Source: Sedimenticola sp. (lineage in GTDB: Bacteria; Pseudomonadota; Gammaproteobacteria; Chromatiales; Chromatiaceae). Taken from it: 33,577 nt of DNA. The notes below the pieces were generated by a model, which was not told the origin of the DNA, did no database searches, and saw nothing but the letters and a program-made list of their open reading frames with translations. The stretch lies in assembly GCA_026985055.1 (NCBI GenBank), contig JALSQZ010000185.1, positions 1 through 33,577 of the forward strand, read 5' to 3'. Both the position numbers and the translations under genes were made by a program. Shown here in pieces: positions 24,742 through 33,075 of this stretch (position 1 is the first letter of the stretch; each line of letters opens with the position of its first letter).

Positions 24742-25983
24742 ATGAGATGGTTCTCACGTAACAAGGCCAACCCGGAACAAACCTTCGATTGGCGCTCGGT
24801 CAAGGACTGGCAGAGCGGTCGCATTCGTTCCAACGCCAAGGGCATCATCTGGATCGCTCTGCTGTTTGGAATCGTATTCATCGGCCTTAGCCTGCCTGCA
24901 GTACTGGCGATCCCCGACGAAATTCGCAAGGGAAATAAAGCCATTTTGCTGGTGCTGATGTTTCCGGTGGCCGGCACCATCGCTATGGTCGTCTTCCTGC
25001 GCGCACTGCTCGCCTGGCGCAAGTTTGGTTTAACCGAGCTGATCCTCGACCCCCTGCCCGGTTCTCTGGGCGGTGACTTCGGTGGCCGTATCGAAACCAA
25101 CATACAATACCCTCCAGAAAATGATTTCAAGGTCACCCTGAACTGCCAACGCAAGTACACGACTGGCAGTGGAAAGGAACGATCAACCTCAACGCAAACA
25201 ATCTGGCAACGCGAAGGAGTCGCCCAGACACGACAGGGGTCAAACAATAAAACCGAACTCCAGTTCCGCTTTTCCGTCCCTGATCACCTGCCTGCCACCG
25301 GGCAATCTGGCAGCGACTTTCACCTGTGGATCTTGCAAGTCGAATCCAAACTGCCTGGTATCGACTTCAACCGCAGCTTCATGGTGCCGGTGGCTGACAC
25401 CGGTCAGCCACTGCGCAGCAGTCTCGACATCCCCTATGTCAAGGATACGGCTCCACTGCTGGAGGTGCCTTCAAACATCGTGAAAATATCCTCATACCAG
25501 GATGGGCTGCGCTTTTACTACCCTTGGCACCGTTACCTCCTCATGTCGGTCTTGCTCATTATCTTCGGTATCGCATTCGCGGCTTTCGGCTGGCTTGCGG
25601 GGCAACATGGCGCGGCATCCATCATCCCGGTCTTGTTCGCCATCATGGGGGGCATGAGCACCCTGGTCGGATTGTTGGTCATTGGCAACACCCTGACCAC
25701 GACCGTTACTTCGGGCGGGATCACAACCGTGCGCAAGGTGTACGGGATTCCCTTCCGAAAACATTTGCGCACCCATGAAATCAGCAAACTTGAACGCATC
25801 AGTGGTGGAGAGATGAACACCGGTGCAAAGACAACGGTCTATCATGCCATTCGCGCTCTTGGCAAAAACGGGAGACAGATCATCATTGCCGATGCGCTAA
25901 AGGGATCCAGACAGGCTGATTTCTTTGAAAACAAGATCAGGGCAATTCTGTGGCCGGACACACAAGACGATGACAAGCGGTAA
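24742..25983 (+). CDS. Four-helix inner-membrane protein with a soluble beta domain
   Basis: The 413-residue protein has two membrane segments near the N-terminus (about 34-56 and 67-90), a soluble beta-rich domain (about 100-250), then two more segments (about 263-286 and 291-316) and a C-terminal domain of about 95 residues. The soluble part contains LNCQRKYTTGSGKE, FRFSVPDHLPATG and LPGIDFNRSFMVPV. The pattern of a charged loop, then a DLP-type strand, then PGxDFxxSFxVPV recalls an arrestin-like beta sandwich, but I cannot assign a named family. No ribosome site is evident before the ATG. The gene lies between two copies of the nested palindromic element. Function is unknown; an envelope role is the safest reading. 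Confidence 0.75.
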   Translation: MRWFSRNKANPEQTFDWRSVKDWQSGRIRSNAKGIIWIALLFGIVFIGLSLPAVLAIPDEIRKGNKAILLVLMFPVAGTIAMVVFLRALLAWRKFGLTELILDPLPGSLGGDFGGRIETNIQYPPENDFKVTLNCQRKYTTGSGKERSTSTQTIWQREGVAQTRQGSNNKTELQFRFSVPDHLPATGQSGSDFHLWILQVESKLPGIDFNRSFMVPVADTGQPLRSSLDIPYVKDTAPLLEVPSNIVKISSYQDGLRFYYPWHRYLLMSVLLIIFGIAFAAFGWLAGQHGAASIIPVLFAIMGGMSTLVGLLVIGNTLTTTVTSGGITTVRKVYGIPFRKHLRTHEISKLERISGGEMNTGAKTTVYHAIRALGKNGRQIIIADALKGSRQADFFENKIRAILWPDTQDDDKR

Positions 25984-26003
25984 GCCTCCTTTGCAACGGT
26001 TAT

Positions 26004-26106
26004 GGGGATCTCGAAAAATTCCTTCCATGGAATTTTTCTTGTCGCAAAGGGAAAATGCGATTTCCTCTTTGCTTACATTTTCAATCACTTGTGGTGAACG
26101 AAAATG
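26004..26106. repeat. Truncated copy of the nested palindromic element
   Basis: These 103 bases match 23744-23846 with four differences that I count by eye, in direct orientation. The first three arms are present; the GTGGGAC arm and right terminal hairpin are lost. Two of the changes fall in the central 13-bp stem and weaken it. It starts 20 bases past the stop of the membrane-protein gene, the same distance as copy 1 from its upstream gene. Confidence 0.8.
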
Positions 26107-26257
26107 CTGGCTTTTGTCTGACGTCCCAATCTTTTTGACATTCAATCGGTTCAGCCCGCTTGCCCGTGCCCGCAGACAGCGTTATCAGCACCACTGGTCA
26201 TTGTAAGCTCGCTGTTATCGGGGTAGACTTGTACCATCATACGTCTGCGGTTTCCAC

Positions 26258-26563
26258 ATGCTCTCGCGCTTCCTGAAAATCTGGCTGATCCTGTCCATCT
26301 TCGGTTATGGGATGGTGTTGGCGTCAGACGTGCATGGTGACCTGGCAGGTGTTCAGGACGTTCACCTTATGGACAACAATGCTGACCCGGCGGATGATGA
26401 CGGCTGCCATCATTGCGCTCATGGCGTGAGCCATCTTCTTGGATTGAATTACAGTGGGGGAGCATATCTCCCGAATGCCCGTTGCGTTTCCCCCGCCCCT
26501 TATGATCTGAACTGGTCTTCTCTGTCTCCTCCTTCCCTGCTCCGCCCTCCCATATACCTCTGA
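26258..26563 (+). CDS. CzcI-like small exported His/Cys protein
   Basis: The 101-residue product has an N-terminal signal peptide (about 1-22) and a metal-ligand cluster at 50-59, CHHCAHGVSH, within an otherwise unremarkable sequence that includes acidic DNNADPADDDG just before it. The C-terminus is Pro-rich (SPPSLLRPPIYL). Small exported proteins with His/Cys clusters and a Pro-rich end commonly precede czcCBA operons (CzcI and relatives, implicated in regulating or sensing for the pump). This gene directly precedes czcC by 90 bases on the same strand. I assign it by position and composition, not by a clear sequence match. No strong ribosome site is seen. Confidence 0.6.
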   Translation: MLSRFLKIWLILSIFGYGMVLASDVHGDLAGVQDVHLMDNNADPADDDGCHHCAHGVSHLLGLNYSGGAYLPNARCVSPAPYDLNWSSLSPPSLLRPPIYL

Positions 26564-26653
26564 TTTTCCATATATAGCGCGCATCCGGATAGCTGTCTGT
26601 CACAGACATGCCATCGGGAGGCTGTTCTTTCTTTCGTCCAGGAAAATCGAAAA

Positions 26654-27901
26654 ATGAAAATATCTTCCACTGCGATCACGGTCGCCGTGACGGTAGTTGT
26701 CAGCAATCCAGGCTGGGCAAATACTGCACCAAGCAGCTTTTCCACCAGCATGGTTGGAAACCTGATGACCATCACCAGACAGGCCCTCAAATCCAGCCCC
26801 GAAATCCAGGCTGCGCAATCAGCCGTTGCCGCTGCAAAGGCGCGCCTGAAAGGGGCGGCTCTGCCATTGAACAATCCCGAGTTCGAAGCAGAAACCGAAC
26901 GCACAGACATCAATACCTACCAGTTGGGCGTAAGCCAAACCATCGACTGGCACGACAAGCGTTCAGCCTACGAACAGGTAGCCCGGGCACAACTGCAAGC
27001 CGCCGGACAGGAATTGCGTTCCCTGCGCTTGAGTAAGGGAAGCGAGCTGCTCGCAACCCTGGGAAACATTGCGGCGCAATCGGCAATGGTGGAACTCTCG
27101 CAACGTAAAACCAGCATTCTTTCCCGCTTCAGCAAACTGGCCGGCAAACGCCATGCCGCAGGAGACATCTCCCAATCGGAACTGGAACTGGCACGCCTTT
27201 CCCTGGCAGAAGCACAGATGCAACATGCCCGGGATCTGGCAGCATTGATCCAGGTCAAAAGCGACTTCTTTTCCCTGAGTGGAAAGGATTTGCGTGAGGA
27301 TATCACCTTGCCTGACTCCCTTGCCATTGAACCGCTAACGACATCCGCCCAGGAAAAAGCGGTGCGCCAGCATCCTGATGTACAGCTTGCCCTGCTCCAG
27401 GCGCAAATCGCCAGAGCATCCATTACTGCTGCAGACCGGGAACGCAAGGCTGATCCAACTGTGGGTGTTTCCGCCGGGAGGGAGGATGACAATACGCTCC
27501 TTGCATTTCGCTTCTCGATTCCCATTCAGGTACGAAACAACTATCAGAACAAGGTAGATGCCGTCCGTCATGATGCTTTGCAGGCAGAACAGCTTGCTCA
27601 GCAGAAATTCTGGGAACTTCGCGCTTTGTTGAGAAGCTCGGAACAACGCTTCACCGTGGTATCCCACGCCTGGAAACAATGGCTGACACAAGGACGCAAC
27701 AGCTTGCAAAAGCGTATCCATCTGCTTGAAACCCTGTGGAACACGGGCGAAATCAGCACTACGGATTATCTTCTACAGGTTCAGCAGACACTGGACACAC
27801 AGGCTTCCGGCATCAAGCTGCAAGCTGATCTGTGGAGTGCATGGCTGGCCTGGATGACTCATTCCACCACCCTGAGTCAACAGCTGAAAGATACCGATTG
27901 A
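26654..27901 (+). CDS. czcC: CzcC-type outer-membrane efflux channel
   Basis: The 415-residue protein has a signal peptide (about 1-22) and the two repeated helical hairpins of the TolC/OEP family. The first contains IQAAQSAVAAAKARLKGA and NNPEFEAETERTD; LGVSQTIDWHDKR is the typical CzcC-family strand. The second half contains HPDVQLALLQAQIARA, DPTVGVSAGRED and FRFSIPIQVRNNY, again standard for metal-efflux OEPs. Length matches CzcC and CusC relatives. It forms the outer-membrane duct of the tripartite pump. AGGA lies about ten bases before the ATG. The stop is 21 bases before czcB, so the genes are co-transcribed. No truncation or odd residue is seen. Confidence 0.9.
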   Translation: MKISSTAITVAVTVVVSNPGWANTAPSSFSTSMVGNLMTITRQALKSSPEIQAAQSAVAAAKARLKGAALPLNNPEFEAETERTDINTYQLGVSQTIDWHDKRSAYEQVARAQLQAAGQELRSLRLSKGSELLATLGNIAAQSAMVELSQRKTSILSRFSKLAGKRHAAGDISQSELELARLSLAEAQMQHARDLAALIQVKSDFFSLSGKDLREDITLPDSLAIEPLTTSAQEKAVRQHPDVQLALLQAQIARASITAADRERKADPTVGVSAGREDDNTLLAFRFSIPIQVRNNYQNKVDAVRHDALQAEQLAQQKFWELRALLRSSEQRFTVVSHAWKQWLTQGRNSLQKRIHLLETLWNTGEISTTDYLLQVQQTLDTQASGIKLQADLWSAWLAWMTHSTTLSQQLKDTD

Positions 27902-27922
27902 ACCATCAAGAGAATACATGCA

Positions 27923-29125
27923 ATGAAAACAAACAACACAATATTTATTCTGATTCTGCTGACAATGATCCATGGAAGCAGGCTTGGGGCCACACAAGCC
28001 CATGAACATGAACAGGCGAATGTCCAATCTGCTATCCATACCTCGGAGCATGAACCAGAGTCAGGAGACGCTCACCAGCACCATGAGGGAAACGGCGACG
28101 AAGAGGCAGGACGCGTTCACCTGAATACAAACCAACAGCACGCCGCTGGCATACAAGTCGAGACGCTGAAGTCACGGGTCATCCCGGAAGAAATCGAAGC
28201 TCCCGGTGAACTGAAGCTCAATCTTTATGCCACCAGTCAGATCACACCCCGCATTGAAGCACAGGTAAGCAAACGCCATGCACGTCTGGGAGATCATGTG
28301 AAAAAAGGCCAGGCATTGATAACGCTGTCCAGCGCAGACATGGCCGAAGCCCAGGGAGCTCTGATCATTGCCGCACGCGAATGGCAGAGAGTGAAAAAGC
28401 TTGGCCTCAAGGTTGTTAGTGAACAGCGCTATCTGGAGAGCCGCGTGGCTTATCAGCAGGCCTGGGCCAGATTACTGGCCTACGGTGCCACCCGAAAACA
28501 AATCGACAGCCTGATGCAAAACCCGGATGTTACCCGTGCCGATGGCAGCTTCACGCTGTTTTCCCCCCAGGATGGCACCATCATCCAGGACAACTTTGTC
28601 ATCGGCCAGATGGTTGAACCGGGCGACCTGCTGTTTGAAATTACCGACGAATCGACAATCTGGGTCCAGGCACATGTCAACCCAGATCTCATGGAAAGAG
28701 TAAAGCGGGGCGCGCCGGCAAGAATCCACGCGGGCAACAAATGGTATCAGGGAAAAATTGTACAAATTTACCATGCTCTCGATGAAACCACGCGCACCAT
28801 GCAAGTTCGCGTGGAACTGCCCAATCCAGGCGATCATCTCCACCCCGGACAATTTGTTACCACATATATTGGTCTCGCTGGAGCCAGCGATCCAGTGCTG
28901 GCCCTGCCCAGGGAAGCCATACTGCGCAGCCCGGACGGTGACTGGGAAATATTTGTCGAACAGGAACCCGGGGAATTTGAACCGGTTGAGGTAAATCTGG
29001 TGAGGCAACTTCCCGGGCTGGCCGTTATCGATGGCCTGCCTGAAGGCACTCGCGTGGTAGTCCAGGGCGCCTTTTTCATCCAGTCAGAACTGGCCAAGTC
29101 CGGTTTTGCCGTCCACAACCATTGA
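27923..29125 (+). CDS. czcB: CzcB-type periplasmic adaptor with His-rich N-terminus
   Basis: The 400-residue membrane-fusion protein has an N-terminal hydrophobic export segment (about 5-20), followed by a His/Glu-rich stretch at about 28-60 (HEHEQ, SEHEPESG, HQHHEG) that could bind metal. The lipoyl half-motifs (PRIEAQVSKRHARLGDHVKKG and later SPQDGTIIQDNFVIGQMVEPG regions), a helical hairpin (RLLAYGATRKQIDSLM) and the beta-barrel part (YQGKIVQIYHALDETTRTMQ) come in the usual order. It bridges CzcC and CzcA. The stop is 14 bases before czcA. The His-rich N-terminus is seen in several CzcB and SilB/CusB-like adaptors. Metal specificity cannot be read from this. Confidence 0.9.
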   Translation: MKTNNTIFILILLTMIHGSRLGATQAHEHEQANVQSAIHTSEHEPESGDAHQHHEGNGDEEAGRVHLNTNQQHAAGIQVETLKSRVIPEEIEAPGELKLNLYATSQITPRIEAQVSKRHARLGDHVKKGQALITLSSADMAEAQGALIIAAREWQRVKKLGLKVVSEQRYLESRVAYQQAWARLLAYGATRKQIDSLMQNPDVTRADGSFTLFSPQDGTIIQDNFVIGQMVEPGDLLFEITDESTIWVQAHVNPDLMERVKRGAPARIHAGNKWYQGKIVQIYHALDETTRTMQVRVELPNPGDHLHPGQFVTTYIGLAGASDPVLALPREAILRSPDGDWEIFVEQEPGEFEPVEVNLVRQLPGLAVIDGLPEGTRVVVQGAFFIQSELAKSGFAVHNH

Positions 29126-29139
29126 TGGGGTAAGCAAGC

Positions 29140-32100
29140 ATGTTGAACAAACTCATTGACTGGTCCGTGGCAAACCGCCTGCTGGTGGTTCTGGGGCTGA
29201 TAGCCATGCTGGGCGCGGCAGCCACCCTGATTCCCAAACTGAATCTGGATGCCTTCCCGGATGTAACCAACGTACAGGTTCAGATAAATACGGAAGCAGA
29301 AGGACTTGCGGCTGAAGAGGTAGAACAGCTGATCACCTACCCGATTGAAGCGGTCATGTACGCTTTACCGGATGTCGAGGAAGTTCGATCCATTTCCAAA
29401 ACTGGCTTGTCCGTCATCACGGTAGTTTTTAAGGAAGGCACGGATATCTACTTTGCCCGCCAACTGGTATTTGAACGTCTGCAAGCCGCCCGTGAGGAAA
29501 TTCCGGAAGGCGTGGGCGTGCCCGAAATGGGACCCAACACATCCGGTCTGGGGCAGGTATATCAGTACATATTACGTTCTGAAAACCAAAAATATGACGC
29601 CACCGCCTTGCGCAGCCTTAATGACTGGGTCGTAAAACTGCTCCTGCTACCGGTTGATGGCATTACCGATGTGCTGTCATACGGCGGCAAGGTACGCCAA
29701 TACCAGGTTCAGGTAGATCCGGGAAAGCTGTTGGCCTACGGGTTGAGCATGGATGAAATTGCCACAGCCATAGAAAACAACAATCGCAATGCTGGCGGAT
29801 GGTATCTGGATCGTGGCGCCGAACAGCTGGTGATACGAGGTGTGGGCTGGGTGCGTGCCGGAAAGCAAGGGCTGCGGGACATCGCCAATGTCCCCATCAA
29901 GGATGAAGACGGTGTGGCAATCAGAGTCCGGGATGTGGCTGAAGTCCAATTCGGTGGAGAAATTCGCCAGGGCGCGGTGACCATGACCCGCCGTGACGCC
30001 GACGGCAATCCGGAACCTCTTGGAGAAGTGGTCGCAGGCATTGTACTCAAACGACTGGGAGCCAATACCAAGGCAACCATAGATGCGGTGAAGAAGCGTC
30101 TACCGGCCATTCAGCAGGCCCTGCCTGAGGGGGTGAGCATAGAACCATTCTATGATCAGGCAGATCTGGTGGAACAAGCAGTCAATACCGTAAGCAAGGC
30201 ACTCATCGAGGCGTTTGTCCTCATTGTCATCGTTCTGCTGCTGTTTCTCCTGAATATCCGCGCCACCCTGCTCGTACTGATTTCAGTACCGCTTTCGGTT
30301 GGACTCGCGCTTACGGCAATGAGCTACTGGGGGATCTCCGCGAATCTCATGTCCCTGGGCGGACTGGCGATCGCGATCGGCATGATGGTCGATGGATCCG
30401 TGGTGATGATGGAGAATATTTTCAAGCATCTTTCCCATCCCGACCCGGAACATAGCCCATCCGATGAGCAACAAATTGCACCAGGCGATCCCGACCCGTA
30501 CAACAGCGCCAGCGACCGGCACGGGATTCCATTACGCATTCAGGAGGCATCACGAGAGGTGGGGCGCCCGGTCTTCTATGCGGTTATCATCATAATCGTG
30601 GTCTTTGCCCCCCTGTTTGCCCTGGAAGGCGTGGAGGGAAAACTGTTTCAGCCCATGGCGATCTCCATCGTACTGGCCATGCTCACTTCCCTGGCGGTGG
30701 CCCTGGTGGTGATACCGGCGCTGGCCACCTACAGCTTCCGCAGCGCGGTAAAGCATAGGGAAAGCCCGGTTTTCGTTCCCCTGGAATGGGTTTATCGCAA
30801 CACCTTGAAAGGCGCCTTGCGCGCACGATGGCTGGTGATACTGTTGGCACTGGGCATGTTTGCCGGAGCCTTGGCGCTATTGCCTCGCCTGGGTACGGAG
30901 TTTGTTCCTGAACTGGAAGAAGGCACCATCAACATCCGTGTGACTCTGGCGCCATCCGCCAGTCTGGATACTTCCCTGAAAGTAGCCGCGGAACTGGAGA
31001 AGCAACTATTGCGATTTCCGGAAGTGACTTATGCATCCAGCCGTGTCGGCCGGGCAGAACTGGGAGGAGACCCGGAGCCGGTATCCAATGTGGAAATCTA
31101 TGTAGGGCTGAAACCTGTAAAGGAGTGGGAAACGGCCGGGAATCGTTTTGAACTGCAGAAAAAATTCCAGGAAGCACTTTCGATGCATCCAGGACTGCTT
31201 TTCACCTTTTCCCAGCCCATTGCCACTCGCGTGGACGAGTTGCTTTCCGGCGTAAAAGCACAATTGGCAATCAAACTGTTTGGTCCCAATCTCGATGTTC
31301 TGGCTGAAAAAGGCAAGGCGATCGAGCAATTGGCGCGTCAGATAGAAGGTACTCGTGACGTTGAAATGGAGCAGATTGCAGGTGAAGCGCAACTCACCGT
31401 CCGCCCCAGACGCAATATCCTGGCACGCTATGGCATTTCCGTGGCTCAAGTGATGGACCTGGTTTCGGACGGAATTGGAGGCACCGAAGCCGGGCAAGTC
31501 ATCCAGGGTAATGAACGTTATGACATCTATGTGCGCCTGGCAAAACCGTATCGAAAGGATGTGGAAACCCTGCGCCAGTTGGTATTACAGGCGCCTAACG
31601 GCGCATGGGTGCGTCTGGGTGAAGTGGCGGACGTTAGCATCGAATCCGGGCCGCCGCAGATTCGCCGGGACGACGTGCAACGGCGGGTGGTGATTCAGTC
31701 CAATGTGGAGAATCGCGACATGGGCAGTCTGGTAAGGGAGTTGCGAGAACGCATTGCCAAGGAAGTGAATTTACCCCCAGGCTATTCGGTGGTCTTTGGC
31801 GGACAGTTTGAGAATCAGGAACGTGCCCAGAAGCGTCTTATGATTGTAGTTCCTCTATCACTGGGACTGATTTTCCTGTTGCTCTACTTCGCCTTCCACT
31901 CCGTTGGGCAGGCACTGCTGATCATGATCAATGTACCCCTCGCGCTCATTGGGGGAATCGTGGCGCTGTACACAACCGGACAATACCTTTCCGTTCCGGG
32001 GTCCATTGGCTTTATCGCCTTGTTCGGAGTCGCGGTGCTCAATGGAGTGGTCATGGTGAATGCCATCAACCAGAATGTAGAAGCTGGAGAATCCTTACGT

Positions 32101-32328
32101 GAAGCCGTCTTTCGGGGAGCCTTGTCCCGGTTACGCCCGGTGCTCATGACCGCATCCATTGCAGCACTTGGCCTCATTCCCATGCTTCTGGCAAGCGGTG
32201 TGGGATCGGAGGTACAAAGACCCCTGGCTACGGTGGTCGTGGGGGGATTGATCTCAAGTACACTCCTGACCCTGTATGTGCTGCCAAGTCTGTATGGTTT
32301 TTTCTCCAGGGGCGTGCAACAGGATTGA
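29140..32328 (+). CDS. czcA: CzcA-type heavy-metal RND transporter
   Basis: The 1062-residue length matches HME-RND pumps. The start (NKLIDWSVANRLLVV), LDAFPDVTNVQVQI, the TM4 motif and the end (GGLISSTLLTLYVLPSLYG) are diagnostic. In TM4, Asp418 and Glu425 of MMVDGSVVMMEN are kept. The position corresponding to Asp402 of C. metallidurans CzcA (first Asp of DFGxxxD) is Ala412, as in CusA and several uncharacterised subgroups. The CusA three-methionine Cu site is absent: the position of Met672 is Glu700 (TRVDELLSG), as in divalent-cation pumps, and Asn replaces Met623. Substrate is therefore uncertain between Zn/Co/Cd/Ni-type ions and others. The TM4-TM5 loop carries an extra Pro/Asp-rich stretch (HPDPEHSPSDEQQ). 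It is the last gene of the operon, followed by a strong terminator-like hairpin. Confidence 0.93.
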   Translation: MLNKLIDWSVANRLLVVLGLIAMLGAAATLIPKLNLDAFPDVTNVQVQINTEAEGLAAEEVEQLITYPIEAVMYALPDVEEVRSISKTGLSVITVVFKEGTDIYFARQLVFERLQAAREEIPEGVGVPEMGPNTSGLGQVYQYILRSENQKYDATALRSLNDWVVKLLLLPVDGITDVLSYGGKVRQYQVQVDPGKLLAYGLSMDEIATAIENNNRNAGGWYLDRGAEQLVIRGVGWVRAGKQGLRDIANVPIKDEDGVAIRVRDVAEVQFGGEIRQGAVTMTRRDADGNPEPLGEVVAGIVLKRLGANTKATIDAVKKRLPAIQQALPEGVSIEPFYDQADLVEQAVNTVSKALIEAFVLIVIVLLLFLLNIRATLLVLISVPLSVGLALTAMSYWGISANLMSLGGLAIAIGMMVDGSVVMMENIFKHLSHPDPEHSPSDEQQIAPGDPDPYNSASDRHGIPLRIQEASREVGRPVFYAVIIIIVVFAPLFALEGVEGKLFQPMAISIVLAMLTSLAVALVVIPALATYSFRSAVKHRESPVFVPLEWVYRNTLKGALRARWLVILLALGMFAGALALLPRLGTEFVPELEEGTINIRVTLAPSASLDTSLKVAAELEKQLLRFPEVTYASSRVGRAELGGDPEPVSNVEIYVGLKPVKEWETAGNRFELQKKFQEALSMHPGLLFTFSQPIATRVDELLSGVKAQLAIKLFGPNLDVLAEKGKAIEQLARQIEGTRDVEMEQIAGEAQLTVRPRRNILARYGISVAQVMDLVSDGIGGTEAGQVIQGNERYDIYVRLAKPYRKDVETLRQLVLQAPNGAWVRLGEVADVSIESGPPQIRRDDVQRRVVIQSNVENRDMGSLVRELRERIAKEVNLPPGYSVVFGGQFENQERAQKRLMIVVPLSLGLIFLLLYFAFHSVGQALLIMINVPLALIGGIVALYTTGQYLSVPGSIGFIALFGVAVLNGVVMVNAINQNVEAGESLREAVFRGALSRLRPVLMTASIAALGLIPMLLASGVGSEVQRPLATVVVGGLISSTLLTLYVLPSLYGFFSRGVQQD

Positions 32329-32337
32329 TGCTGACAG

Positions 32338-32364
32338 CCGGGCTGGTTCGATCAACCAGCCCGG
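32338..32364 (+). terminator. Strong hairpin after czcA
   Basis: CCGGGCTGGTT pairs perfectly with AACCAGCCCGG around CGATC, an 11-bp GC-rich stem nine bases after the czcA stop. The bases after it are TTACC, not a T-run, so it may work as a weak or factor-assisted terminator or as a 3'-end stabiliser. Confidence 0.7.
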
Positions 32365-32403
32365 TTACCAAGGTAAAAATGGTTTTTCCGGAACAATTCG
32401 TAG

Positions 32404-32436
32404 CTTGAACTTGAACTTGAACTTGAACTTGAACTT
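32404..32436. repeat. Hexanucleotide tandem repeat (CTTGAA)5.5
   Basis: Five full copies of CTTGAA plus CTT occur without interruption, between the czcA terminator and the SHOCT gene's 3' end. Such repeats change copy number by slippage. It is not in a reading frame of any gene here. Confidence 0.9.
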
Positions 32437-32494
32437 ACAGTGACCTCCCTCAAACCGGTGACTATCAGATTAAATCTGAATTGCTTCAACTCAT

Positions 32495-32520
32495 GGAGAT
32501 CTGGATTTTTCGAGACGTCC
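32495..32520. repeat. Diverged terminal-arm copy of the palindromic family
   Basis: This 26-base segment aligns without gaps to the right terminal hairpin at 23869-23894 with six differences. The central GATTTTTCGAGA core is kept, and one outer pair changed from G-C to A-T on both sides. It abuts the stop codon of the SHOCT gene, which is read on the minus strand. Confidence 0.6.
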
Positions 32521-32733
32521 TCATGTCAGATCCTGCTTTTTTTGTTCGAACTCTTCCCGGTCAATTTCACCTCTGGCATATCGTTCTTTCAGTATGCTCA
32601 ATGCATCAGCCGAATTGCTTTTTCTATTCTCCGACTGCCCCCAAGAACTCCTGATGCCCCACAGAATCGCAACAACAAGCAACACCCAGAACAACCACAT
32701 GAATCCGCCTCCAAACCAATGTCCTTCATACAT
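32521..32733 (-). CDS. SHOCT-domain small membrane protein
   Basis: From the ATG at 32733 the product is 70 residues: a Trp/Gly-rich start (YEGHWFGGGFMWLFW), one membrane segment at about 11-27, a short linker and a SHOCT domain at about 42-68 (ADALSILKERYARGEIDREE, ending QDL). This is the standard architecture of small SHOCT proteins often found beside metal-resistance genes; their biochemical role is unclear. The frame is open to 32814 (97 residues). I prefer 32733 because AGAGG lies ten bases upstream and the family normally starts at this HW-G-G-FMW segment. It converges on czcA. A GGTGCAATATTCGGG motif lies 37 bases upstream of the start. Confidence 0.85.
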   Translation of the reverse strand: MYEGHWFGGGFMWLFWVLLVVAILWGIRSSWGQSENRKSNSADALSILKERYARGEIDREEFEQKKQDLT

Positions 32734-32769
32734 ATTCTTCAACCTCTTGACAGAAAACCTGAATCCTAG

Positions 32770-32784
32770 CCCGAATATTGCACC
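32770..32784 (-). promoter_or_regulatory. Shared upstream motif, SHOCT-gene copy
   Basis: On the minus strand GGTGCAATATTCGGG lies 37 bases before the SHOCT start codon. The same 15 bases lie 31 bases before the HMA-like start codon (33454-33468) and inside the left inverted repeat (32996-33010). TGCAATAT resembles an extended -10 element, so this may be a shared promoter or a metal-responsive operator. Confidence 0.45.
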
Positions 32785-32886
32785 AGAACGCGCAAAATAT
32801 GGATTTTTTACCATGAATTACAGCCTGTTGCGTGACGAGTATGCTGGATACAGTTCGTACCTGTCATGCTATCCGGTTTTTCCCGG

Positions 32887-33010
32887 GATCTTTTCACCCA
32901 GCTTGCCCGAACGCCCTGCAAGTCGATGAATGACATCGGCTTTTTTCCGTTCGAACAATCTGGGCAAAAATCTCTCCGGGAAAATTTCGGATTCCGGTGC
33001 AATATTCGGG
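32887..33010 (+). repeat. Left 124-bp inverted repeat around the HMA-like gene
   Basis: Reading from GATCTTTTCACCC to GGTGCAATATTCGGG, this segment is the reverse complement of 33454-33577 with three mismatches that I count by eye. Sub-palindromes are present (GTTCGAAC; CTTGC paired with GCAAG). The repeat may be longer, because the right copy reaches the window edge exactly at the matching GATC. The interval 32815-33075 holds this repeat and no gene. Confidence 0.85.
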
Positions 33011-33075
33011 CTAGAGCTCAAAAGGGATACAGGTGAAATATTGACTATTTGAATTCCCCCGGATAGGACATCCGC

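Noticed and set aside
23744..26106. CRISPR array from the repeated elements
   Set aside because: Only two long copies 2.2 kb apart plus isolated arms; no regular short repeat-spacer pattern and no cas genes.
26135..26257. Sigma-70 promoter for the czc operon based on TTGACA at 26135
   Set aside because: No acceptable -10 box lies 16-18 bases downstream, so it is not called.
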